The position numbers were made by a program, and so were the translations under genes. Positions 1 to 7,027 of a DNA stretch of 7,027 nucleotides are shown one piece after another. The DNA is from an uncultured bacterium. GTDB lineage: Bacteria; Actinomycetota; Coriobacteriia; Coriobacteriales; Coriobacteriaceae. Position 1 is the first letter of the stretch; the number at the start of each line of letters is the position of its first letter. A model generated the notes under the pieces. The model did no database searches and was not told the origin of the DNA. It saw only the letters and a list, made by a program, of their open reading frames with translations. The stretch is taken from contig CAJMRN010000087.1 in assembly GCA_905215815.1 (NCBI GenBank), positions 1-7,027 of the forward strand, in the 5' to 3' direction.

Positions 1-162
1 GAGGCTGCCAAGAAGGCCGAGCGCGAGAAGAAGGCTGCCGAGAAGGCCAAGCGTGCTGCTAAGTTTGCCGAGGAGGCTGCCAAGCAGGCCGCCGAGGCTC
101 CCGCAGAGGCTCCCGTCGAGGAGGCCGCTGCCGAGGCCGAGACCACCGAGGCTGCTGAGTAA
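1..162 (+). CDS. C-terminal end of an unidentified protein with a Lys/Glu/Ala-rich tail (5' partial)
   Basis: Reading frame 1 is open from the first base to a TAA at 160-162, giving the last 53 residues of a protein that begins upstream of the window. The composition is extreme: about 22 Ala and 14 Glu. The first half is rich in Lys and Arg with a charged helical pattern (for example EAAKKAEREKK), and the last 20 or so residues are acidic with Ala-Pro repeats (AEAPAEAPVEE). Such tails occur as extensions on several actinobacterial ribosomal and RNA-associated proteins and on chaperones, so the tail alone does not identify the protein. It probably forms a solvent-exposed helix followed by a disordered acidic end. 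A strong terminator lies 36 nt downstream, so this gene ends its own transcription unit and is probably not in the secA operon. That it is real coding sequence is likely; its function is unknown. Confidence 0.72.
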   Translation, partial: EAAKKAEREKKAAEKAKRAAKFAEEAAKQAAEAPAEAPVEEAAAEAETTEAAE

Positions 163-197
163 CGAGCTCGCCGCGGAATCACTCGCATTCATGGCAT

Positions 198-240
198 AAG
201 GGCCGCGCACCCATTTGGGTGCGCGGCCCTTTTCATTTTA
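198..240 (+). terminator. Strong rho-independent terminator after the first gene
   Basis: A perfect 13-bp GC-rich stem (200-212 with 217-229) closes on a 4-nt ATTT loop. Two further A-T pairs extend it at the base (198-199 with 230-231). It is followed by TTTTCATTTTA. This is a textbook intrinsic terminator 36 nt after the stop codon at 162, and it isolates the upstream gene from secA. Confidence 0.93.
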
Positions 241-242
241 TC

Positions 243-305
243 GGTGCAAACCAACCTGTCCCCATTGCACCAGATTGGTGCGAAGGGGACAGGTTGGTTT
301 GCACC
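243..305. repeat. Nested 63-nt inverted repeat, REP/REPIN-like
   Basis: Two perfect 21-nt arms (243-263 and 285-305) are inverted copies of each other. Inside them a further 6-bp stem GCACCA/TGGTGC (267-272 with 276-281) closes on GAT, so nearly the whole 63 nt can fold into one hairpin. Each 29-nt half (243-271 and 277-305) also has its own inverted ends, GGTGCAAA with ATTGCACC and GGTGCGAA with TTTGCACC, around a 13-nt centre. Two small stem-loops are therefore an alternative fold. This architecture is that of paired REP sequences (REPINs) mobilised by RAYT-type transposases; no RAYT gene is in the window. No U-run follows, so it is not a standard terminator. The structure is certain; the REPIN identity is inferred. 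Confidence 0.75.
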
Positions 306-340
306 AAATGGCAGAGAGACAGCGTTTTCCCAGATAAAAG

Positions 341-371
341 CTGCCAAAATAAACCAGTCCCTTTTTGGCAG
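341..371. repeat. Second REP-like stem-loop with a loop related to the 243-305 element
   Basis: A 9-bp perfect stem CTGCCAAAA (341-349) with TTTTGGCAG (363-371) encloses a 13-nt loop (350-362). The loop TAAACCAGTCCCT matches the 13-nt centre of the first half of the upstream element, CCAACCTGTCCCC, at 9 of 13 positions, while the stems differ but remain paired. The shared word CAGGTTGG occurs at 290-297 and again at 369-376. The likely reading is a diverged member of the same REP-like family. No T-run follows, so terminator function is unlikely. Confidence 0.55.
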
Positions 372-436
372 GTTGGTCGTAGTTATTACGTGGCGGTTGA
401 GGTCGACCGCATAGGCGGTGCCTTGTTTGGCTAAAG

Positions 437-442
437 TACAAT
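437..442 (+). promoter_or_regulatory. Candidate -10 box for the secA-prfB operon
   Basis: TACAAT at 437-442 matches TATAAT at five of six positions, in the AT-rich stretch between the repeats and secA. No good -35 box is found 16-18 bp upstream and there is no extended TG motif. The promoter must lie between the terminator ending near 240 and secA, and this is the best-looking -10 there. It would give a leader of roughly 55 nt. Weak evidence. Confidence 0.33.
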
Positions 443-491
443 TATCTGTGTTTAACTCGCCCAAGGTTTCACGCCGCGGGCGATGGCCAAA

Positions 492-496
492 AAGGA
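492..496 (+). promoter_or_regulatory. Ribosome binding site that decides the secA start
   Basis: AAGGA at 492-496 lies 7 nt before the ATG at 504. The earlier in-frame ATG at 483 has no purine-rich sequence at a suitable distance, and this site would fall inside its coding sequence. A third in-frame ATG at 513 would be 16 nt away, too far. The site therefore favours 504. Confidence 0.65.
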
Positions 497-503
497 AAAC
501 CAC

Positions 504-3310
<2,807 letters not shown>

Positions 3311-3311
<1 letters not shown>

Positions 3312-4459
3312 TGACCGAGACTCTAGAGGTAACGCCCGCCGAGTTGGACGCATTTGCGGACCGACTCGGCGAGGTCGAGTCGTATCTCCATTTGGACGAG
3401 AAGCGCACCCGCGTAACGGAGCTCGAGGCCAAAAGCGTCGCCCCGGGCTTTTGGGACGACGCCGATGCCGCTCGCGCCACGATGGAGGAGATTGCACGCG
3501 CCAAGGAAGATATCGCTGCCGTGGATACCGCGCGGGGCGAGCTTTCCGATGCCCGCGCCGCGCTGGAGCTTGCCGAGGAGATGGGGGATGACCCCGACGC
3601 CGCCGCCCTTCGCGAGGAGGCTGCAGCCACGGCTGAGCGCCTGGCCCGTGCCATCGATGAGCTTGAGCTTTCGAGCTGGTTTACCGGTGAGTTCGATCAC
3701 GGCGATGCCATTGTGACCATCAAGCCCGGACAGGGTGGTCTGGAGGCCCAGGACTGGACTTTCATGCTCTTTAAGATGTACATGAAGTACTGCCAGCGTC
3801 GCGGCTGGAAGGTCACCATCAACGACTGTCCCGCAGCCGAGGTCATCGGCATCGACCGCGCGACCTTTACCGTCGAGGGCAAGGACGCATTTGGCATGCT
3901 GCGCGCCGAGGCCGGCGTCCACCGCTTGGTGCGCATCAGCCCCACCGACGACAAGAAGCGCCGCCAGACCACGTTTGCCGGCGTCGAGGTCATCCCCGTG
4001 CTACCCGATGATATCGACATCGAAATTAGTCCCGATGACATCCGCGTGGACGTGTACCACGCGAGCGGCCCGGGCGGTCAGGGTGTCAACACCACCGACT
4101 CCGCCGTGCGCGTGACGCATTTCCCCAGCGGCATTGTGGTCACCTGCCAAAACGAGCGCAGCCAGATCCAGAACAAGGCCGCGTGCATGCAGATCCTCAA
4201 GGCTCGCCTGTACGAGATTGAGCTCGAGAAGCGCGCCGAGGCGCTCGATGAGATCCGCGGACCCAAGACCACGATTGGTTTTGGCAACCAGATCCGCAGC
4301 TACGTGCTCTACCCGTACCAGATGGTCAAGGACCTGCGCTCGGGCGTGGAAACCAGCAATGTCGAGGCCGTTCTTGACGATGGCGACCTGGACCCGTTTG
4401 TTATTGGCTACCATCGCTGGGCCACCGGCAACGCTGACGCGGAGACCCCGTCTGCATAA
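3311..4459 (+). CDS. prfB: Peptide chain release factor 2 (RF2), without frameshift site
   Basis: RF2 recognises UGA and UAA in the ribosomal A site and triggers hydrolysis of peptidyl-tRNA. The 382-residue protein has the RF2 N-terminal helical domain, the RF2-type segment GGLEAQDW (142-149, where RF1 differs), and the catalytic GGQ (255-257) in HASGPGGQGVN. The remaining conserved core includes CQNERSQIQNK (279-289) and GNQIRSYVLYPY (325-336). The start ATG shares its A with the secA TAA, and AGGA at 3300-3303 inside secA is its ribosome binding site, so translation is probably coupled. secA-prfB order is common in Gram-positive bacteria. Two oddities stand out. The frame is continuous through Tyr25-Leu26-His27, where many prfB genes have an in-frame UGA and +1 frameshift. 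The codon-recognition tripeptide at 210-212 is SPT, not the usual RF2 SPF. GGLEAQDW and the secA linkage still argue for RF2 rather than RF1. Confidence 0.96.
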
Positions 4460-4474
4460 ACCGCCCGGTTTATG
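4455..4474. repeat. Palindromic hairpin across the prfB stop codon
   Basis: CATAAACC (4455-4462) pairs with GGTTTATG (4467-4474) around a 4-nt loop GCCC. The TAA stop (4457-4459) lies in the left arm. There is no T-run after it, so it is not a terminator on its own. It may protect the transcript 3' end or affect termination. The pairing is certain; its role is unknown. Confidence 0.5.
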
Positions 4475-4486
4475 TGGAAATGGATT

Positions 4487-4511
4487 AAAACCCTCCCAGC
4501 AGGGTGGTTTT
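4487..4511 (+). terminator. Terminator-like hairpin 1 after secA-prfB
   Basis: AAAACC (4487-4492) pairs with GGTTTT (4506-4511), with an inner CCC/GGG stem around AGCA. ACCCT (4490-4494) with AGGGT (4501-4505) is an alternative inner stem. The right arm supplies a short T-run. It lies 28 nt after the prfB stop. The stem is imperfect, so it may be a weaker terminator that works with the next hairpin. Confidence 0.6.
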
Positions 4512-4522
4512 GTATCCAGAGC

Positions 4523-4546
4523 AAACCCTGCGCAGGGGTGGTTTTT
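4523..4546 (+). terminator. Terminator-like hairpin 2 after secA-prfB
   Basis: The core CCCT (4526-4529) pairs with AGGG (4534-4537) around GCGC, with AAA (4523-4525) able to pair with TTT beyond a GTGG bulge; AAACC with GGTTT is an alternative. A T5 run (4542-4546) follows. Its right side GCAGGGGTGGTTTTTG closely copies that of hairpin 1 (GCAGGGTGGTTTTG), so the two are tandem relatives. Confidence 0.65.
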
Positions 4547-4560
4547 GTCCGGCGAATCGG

Positions 4561-4566
4561 TAGAAT
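4561..4566 (+). promoter_or_regulatory. Candidate -10 box for the YitT-family gene
   Basis: TAGAAT at 4561-4566 matches TATAAT at five of six positions and lies just after the two terminator-like hairpins and upstream of the third. TTGTCC (4545-4550) is too close (10 bp) to be its -35, and the hexamers at 16-18 bp spacing are poor. It would place the start near 4573, giving a short leader that contains the hairpin at 4586-4614. Confidence 0.3.
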
Positions 4567-4585
4567 CGAATACAAGAAGAAGTTC

Positions 4586-4614
4586 AAAGCGCATCCGATG
4601 GGGTGCGCTTTTTT
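4586..4614 (+). terminator. Intrinsic terminator or attenuator abutting the YitT-family gene RBS
   Basis: AAAGCGCATCC (4586-4596) pairs with GGGTGCGCTTT (4601-4611) as an 11-bp stem with one T-G wobble and a 4-nt GATG loop. A T6 run spans 4609-4614. The ribosome binding site GAGGGAGG starts on the next base. It has all the parts of an intrinsic terminator but leaves no room for a promoter between itself and the gene, so transcription of the gene would have to pass through it. It is either a leaky last terminator of secA-prfB or a leader attenuator. Confidence 0.7.
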
Positions 4615-4626
4615 GAGGGAGGCAGC

Positions 4627-5517
4627 ATGGCATATCGTCTGGACATCAAGCGCATTCTATCGATGAACTTCTTTCACGACCTGCCCCAGATTATGTTGGG
4701 GTGCGCTCTGGCCGCTATTGCGACCGACCTGTTTTTGATTCCCAACGGCCTTGCTGCCGGTGGCGTTACGGGCCTTGCCACCATTATCCAGGCGGTCGGC
4801 GCATCGCGTGGCCTATCGCTTCCCGTTGGTATTCAGACGATCGTGATGAACGCCTTGCTGTTGCTGGTCGTTATGCGCGAAGGTGGCATGTTCTACGTGG
4901 TGCAGACCGCGACGGGCTTTGTGCTGCTGGGCTTCTTTACCGATCTGTTCGCCCCGTTTGTAGCACCTCTGGCGGATGCGGACCTGATGCTTCCCGCCAT
5001 GTGGGGCGGCATTATTACGGGCATCGGTTACGGCATGGTGTTGCGCGCCGGCGCCAACACCGGCGGCTCGGACACGATTGGCCAAATCATCTCGCGTAAT
5101 ACCTCGCTGCCGGTGGGCTCGACCGTCATGGCGATCGATGTTGCCGTATGCGCGCTGTCGGCTCCGGTCTTTTCAATCGAAAACGCACTATATGCAGGCC
5201 TTTCGATGGTCATTAGCGGCTACGTGATCGATGCCGTGGTCGATGGTGGCAACAAGCGCCGTATGGTACTCATCATCTCGGACAAGTTCCCTGATATCGC
5301 TGCCGATATCATGTATGGCCTGGGTCGTGGTTGTACCAAGTTTAAGGCGACTGGCATGTATTCGGGTGCCGAGAAGCCGGTGATTATGGTCATCGTGAGC
5401 CGTCGAGAGCTCAATACCCTCAAGACGATCGTGCGCGAGCGCGATCCTCACGCCATCGTGACGGTCGCTGACGTTACGGAAGCCTTCGGCGAGGGATTCA
5501 AGGACATTAGCGCGTAG
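4627..5517 (+). CDS. YitT-family integral membrane protein (YitT membrane domain plus C-terminal DUF2179)
   Basis: The 296-residue protein fits the YitT family, widespread in Gram-positive bacteria and of unproven function, though often guessed to be a transporter. It begins with a short cytoplasmic segment. Hydrophobic membrane segments follow at about 20-38, 44-59, 68-83, 90-112, 124-141, 164-182 and 187-206 (about five to seven passes). Family hallmarks are PNGLAAGGVTGLA (39-51) after the first segment and RAGANTGGSDTIGQI (140-154). The last 85 or so residues form the soluble DUF2179 domain, with RRMVLIISDK (211-220), GRGCTKFKATGMYSG (233-247) and DPHAIVTVADVTEAFGEGF (273-291). The start at 4627 is set by GAGGGAGG at 4615-4622. 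An in-frame GTG at 4603 lies inside the preceding hairpin and is unlikely to be used. The gene appears monocistronic, with its own leader. I see no convincing terminator after it. Confidence 0.9.
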   Translation: MAYRLDIKRILSMNFFHDLPQIMLGCALAAIATDLFLIPNGLAAGGVTGLATIIQAVGASRGLSLPVGIQTIVMNALLLLVVMREGGMFYVVQTATGFVLLGFFTDLFAPFVAPLADADLMLPAMWGGIITGIGYGMVLRAGANTGGSDTIGQIISRNTSLPVGSTVMAIDVAVCALSAPVFSIENALYAGLSMVISGYVIDAVVDGGNKRRMVLIISDKFPDIAADIMYGLGRGCTKFKATGMYSGAEKPVIMVIVSRRELNTLKTIVRERDPHAIVTVADVTEAFGEGFKDISA

Positions 5518-5543
5518 GGTCGATCGCGTTCCATCCAAAAGAC

Positions 5544-5606
5544 GTTCACATTGATAAACCGTTTCATCAGCGGTTCTGCCTGCTAAATTGTTCAAATAAT
5601 GATAAA
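5544..5606. repeat. Imperfect direct repeat GTTCA...TGATAAA in the transketolase upstream region
   Basis: GTTCA-CAT-TGATAAA (5544-5558) and GTTCA-AATAA-TGATAAA (5590-5606) recur 46 nt apart in the AT-rich gap at 5518-5724. CATCAG also occurs twice there, at 5565-5570 and 5621-5626. The copies lie upstream of the promoter candidate and could be regulator binding sites, but in AT-rich DNA this may be chance. Confidence 0.22.
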
Positions 5607-5610
5607 AACT

Positions 5611-5639
5611 CTGGTAAAGCCATCAGTTTCCAGCATAAT
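5611..5639 (+). promoter_or_regulatory. Candidate promoter of the split transketolase operon
   Basis: CATAAT (5634-5639) matches the -10 consensus at five of six positions. CTGGTA (5611-5616) is a poor -35 (three of six) at the ideal 17-bp spacing. Transcription would start near 5646 with an approximately 80-nt leader ending in the purine-rich ribosome binding site AAAGGAAGG (5712-5720). The surrounding 5518-5724 gap is clearly more AT-rich than the genes on either side, as expected of a promoter region. Confidence 0.38.
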
Positions 5640-5724
5640 GAATGACGTACGTGCATTGCGGCTGTGTTGGGATTACCTTCGGTGCCGTGCGCATTTTGTC
5701 TAATGAGGATGAAAGGAAGGCACA

Positions 5725-6555
5725 ATGAGCGACGAAGAGCTCAAAAAGGTTGCCAACGAGGTAAGGAAGGGCATCGTCACCGGCGTGCACGCTGCCAAGT
5801 CCGGCCATCCGGGCGGTTCGCTCGGCGCTGCCGACATCATGACCTATCTGTACTTTGAGGAAATGAACGTCGACCCTGCCGACCCCCGCAAGGCCGACCG
5901 CGATCGCTTCGTGCTTTCCAAGGGTCACTGCGCGCCTGGTCTGTACGCCGTGCTCGCCGAGCGCGGATTCTTCCCCAAGGAGGATCTCGAGACGCTGCGC
6001 CACATCGGCAGTCACCTGCAGGGCCATCCCAACATGAACGATACCCCGGGCGTGGACATGTCCACCGGCTCACTTGGCCAGGGTGTCCCCGCTGCCGTGG
6101 GAATGGCGGTTGCCGCCAAGCACTGGGGCGATACTTACCGCACGTACGCCCTGCTGGGCGATGGCGAGAGCGAGGAGGGCCAGGTCTGGGAGGCCGCCAT
6201 GTTTGCCGGCAACCAGCAGCTCGACAACCTCTGCGTGATCGTCGACCATAACGGCCTGCAGATCGATGGCCCCGTCGAGGAGGTCAACGACCCCATGCCG
6301 CTCGCCGACAAGTTCCGCGCCTTCAAGTTCCATGTGGTGGAGCTCGCCGACGGCAACGACTTCGACCAGATCCGCGCCGCCTTTGCCGAGGCCCGCGCCA
6401 CCAAGGGTCAGCCGACCGCCATTATCGCTGAGACCACGAAGGGCAAGGGCGTCTCCTTTATGGAGAACCAGGTGGGTTGGCACGGTAAGGCCCCCAACGA
6501 TGAACAGTTTGAGCAGGCCATGGCAGAGCTCACGGCCGCCGGAGAGGAGCTCTAG
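5725..6555 (+). CDS. Transketolase, N-terminal (thiamine-diphosphate-binding) subunit
   Basis: Transketolase transfers two-carbon ketol units between sugar phosphates in the non-oxidative pentose phosphate pathway in the cytoplasm, using thiamine diphosphate and a divalent metal. This 276-residue protein matches only the N-terminal cofactor domain of the usual protein of about 650 residues. Visible motifs are GHPGG (27-31), SKGH (65-68), GSLGQG (115-120), the metal- and cofactor-binding GDGESEEG (145-152) paired with Asn176 in DHNGLQ, and the catalytic-site His253 in GWHG. The ATG at 5725 has AAAGGAAGG just upstream. The next gene starts one base after the stop and encodes the pyrimidine-binding half, so the enzyme is a natural two-subunit form, as in many archaea, Firmicutes and Actinomycetota, and not a broken gene. 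The end of this gene (6541-6549) also carries the ribosome binding site of the next. Specificity for transketolase over related ketol-transfer enzymes is inferred. Confidence 0.94.
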   Translation: MSDEELKKVANEVRKGIVTGVHAAKSGHPGGSLGAADIMTYLYFEEMNVDPADPRKADRDRFVLSKGHCAPGLYAVLAERGFFPKEDLETLRHIGSHLQGHPNMNDTPGVDMSTGSLGQGVPAAVGMAVAAKHWGDTYRTYALLGDGESEEGQVWEAAMFAGNQQLDNLCVIVDHNGLQIDGPVEEVNDPMPLADKFRAFKFHVVELADGNDFDQIRAAFAEARATKGQPTAIIAETTKGKGVSFMENQVGWHGKAPNDEQFEQAMAELTAAGEEL

Positions 6556-6556
6556 G

Positions 6557-7027
6557 ATGGCAGACGTCAAGAAAATCGCCACGCGCGTAAGCTACGGCGA
6601 GGCCCTCGTCGAGCTCGCCAACGAGCACGATGACTTTGTGGTCCTCGACGCCGACCTGGCCGCCGCCACGCAGACCGGCAAGTTTAAGGCCGCCTGCCCC
6701 GACCGCTTCTTCGATGTGGGCATCGCCGAGAGCAACCTGATGGGTGTTGCCGCCGGTATCGCAACCACCGGCCGCGTCGCCTTCGCGAGCAGCTTTGCCA
6801 TGTTTGCCGCCGGCCGCGCCTTTGAGCAGGTCCGCAACTCCATCGGCTATCCGCACCTTAACGTTAAGATCGGTGCCACGCACGCCGGTATCTCGGTGGG
6901 CGAGGATGGCGCCACGCACCAGTGCTGCGAGGATATCGCCCTCATGCGCGTCATCCCCGGCATGACCGTGATCGTTCCCGCCGACGACATCGAGGCCCGT
7001 GCCGTGACGCGCGCCGCCTACGAGTGC
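6557..7027 (+). CDS. Transketolase, C-terminal (pyrimidine-binding) subunit (3' partial)
   Basis: The frame opens at ATG 6557, one base after the upstream TAG, and stays open to the window end (157 residues seen; the usual length is a little over 300). It is the partner of the N-terminal subunit: the pyrimidine-binding domain that completes the active site across the subunit interface. The key motif is VGIAESNLMGVAAGIA (54-69), with Glu58 aligning with the glutamate that activates the thiamine diphosphate aminopyrimidine. It is followed by ASSFAMFAAGRAFEQVRNSI (77-96), then THAGISVGEDGATHQCCEDIALMRVIPGMTVIVPAD (108-142), typical of this family. The third domain lies beyond the window. GGAGAGGAG (6541-6549), inside the upstream gene, is the ribosome binding site at 7-nt spacing. 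The one-base gap implies translational coupling, which suits a fixed subunit ratio. DXS or pyruvate dehydrogenase beta-type proteins share the fold but would not pair with this upstream gene. Confidence 0.94.
   Translation, partial: MADVKKIATRVSYGEALVELANEHDDFVVLDADLAAATQTGKFKAACPDRFFDVGIAESNLMGVAAGIATTGRVAFASSFAMFAAGRAFEQVRNSIGYPHLNVKIGATHAGISVGEDGATHQCCEDIALMRVIPGMTVIVPADDIEARAVTRAAYEC

Noticed and set aside
1..162. Ribosome hibernation factor (often found upstream of secA-prfB) as the first gene
   Set aside because: The visible Ala/Lys/Glu tail does not resemble the conserved C-terminal domain of that family.
189..503. Small open frames on both strands over the terminator and repeats (for example 219-434 plus strand, 189-503 minus strand)
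   Set aside because: They run through the terminator and inverted repeats, lack ribosome binding sites, and their peptides repeat only because the DNA is palindromic.
442..503. SecM-like arrest peptide upstream of secA
   Set aside because: No open frame with a ribosome binding site, signal sequence or arrest motif exists between the terminator and secA.
3371..3400. Programmed +1 frameshift site in prfB
   Set aside because: No in-frame UGA and no CUU-UGA slip sequence; the single frame aligns through this region without a break.
4603..4626. GTG at 4603 as the start of the YitT-family protein
   Set aside because: It lies within the right arm of a hairpin and upstream of the clear ribosome binding site at 4615-4622, which fits ATG 4627.
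4134..4666. Plus-strand open frames across the prfB end and the following hairpins
   Set aside because: They are out of frame with prfB, Arg/Ser-rich, and cross terminators without a ribosome binding site.
5556..5575. AACCG/CGGTT hairpin as a terminator of the YitT-family gene
   Set aside because: The stem is only 5 bp with a 9-nt loop, and no T-run follows.
5640..5724. Riboswitch (for example thiamine diphosphate) in the transketolase leader
   Set aside because: The leader is about 80 nt and I see no THI-box core or other known aptamer consensus.

Overview
The window carries compact, GC-rich coding sequence on the + strand, separated by three more AT-rich intergenic regions. Gene content, codon use (strong preference for GAG, AAG, GCC, CGC) and the pairing of SecA with RF2 suggest a high-GC Gram-positive of the Actinomycetota. 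A Coriobacteriia member resembling Collinsella is my best guess. This comes from sequence style and remembered family features, not from a search.

Layout. Positions 1-162 are the end of an unidentified gene with a Lys/Glu/Ala-rich tail, closed by a strong intrinsic terminator (198-240). The gap up to 503 has no gene. It holds a nested 63-nt inverted repeat (243-305) and a related stem-loop (341-371) that look like REP/REPIN elements, then a weak promoter candidate for the next gene. secA (504-3311) encodes the full-length Sec translocase ATPase. It overlaps prfB (3311-4459, release factor 2) by one base, so the two form an operon with probable translational coupling. prfB is a single uninterrupted frame without the usual autoregulatory +1 frameshift, and its stop-codon recognition tripeptide reads SPT rather than SPF.

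A 167-nt gap after prfB holds a palindrome across the stop codon and two terminator-like hairpins. A third terminator-like hairpin ends directly against the ribosome binding site of a YitT-family membrane protein gene (4627-5517), which suggests attenuation of that gene. A further 207-nt AT-rich gap with no visible terminator carries a promoter candidate for a split transketolase. The N-terminal thiamine-diphosphate subunit (5725-6555) is followed after one base by the C-terminal subunit (6557 to past the window end).

The genes cover housekeeping work: protein export, translation termination, a poorly understood membrane protein, and the non-oxidative pentose phosphate pathway. No phage, CRISPR, defence or transposase genes are visible. 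The less ordinary content is in the intergenic regions and in details of prfB. I see no convincing new multi-gene system here.
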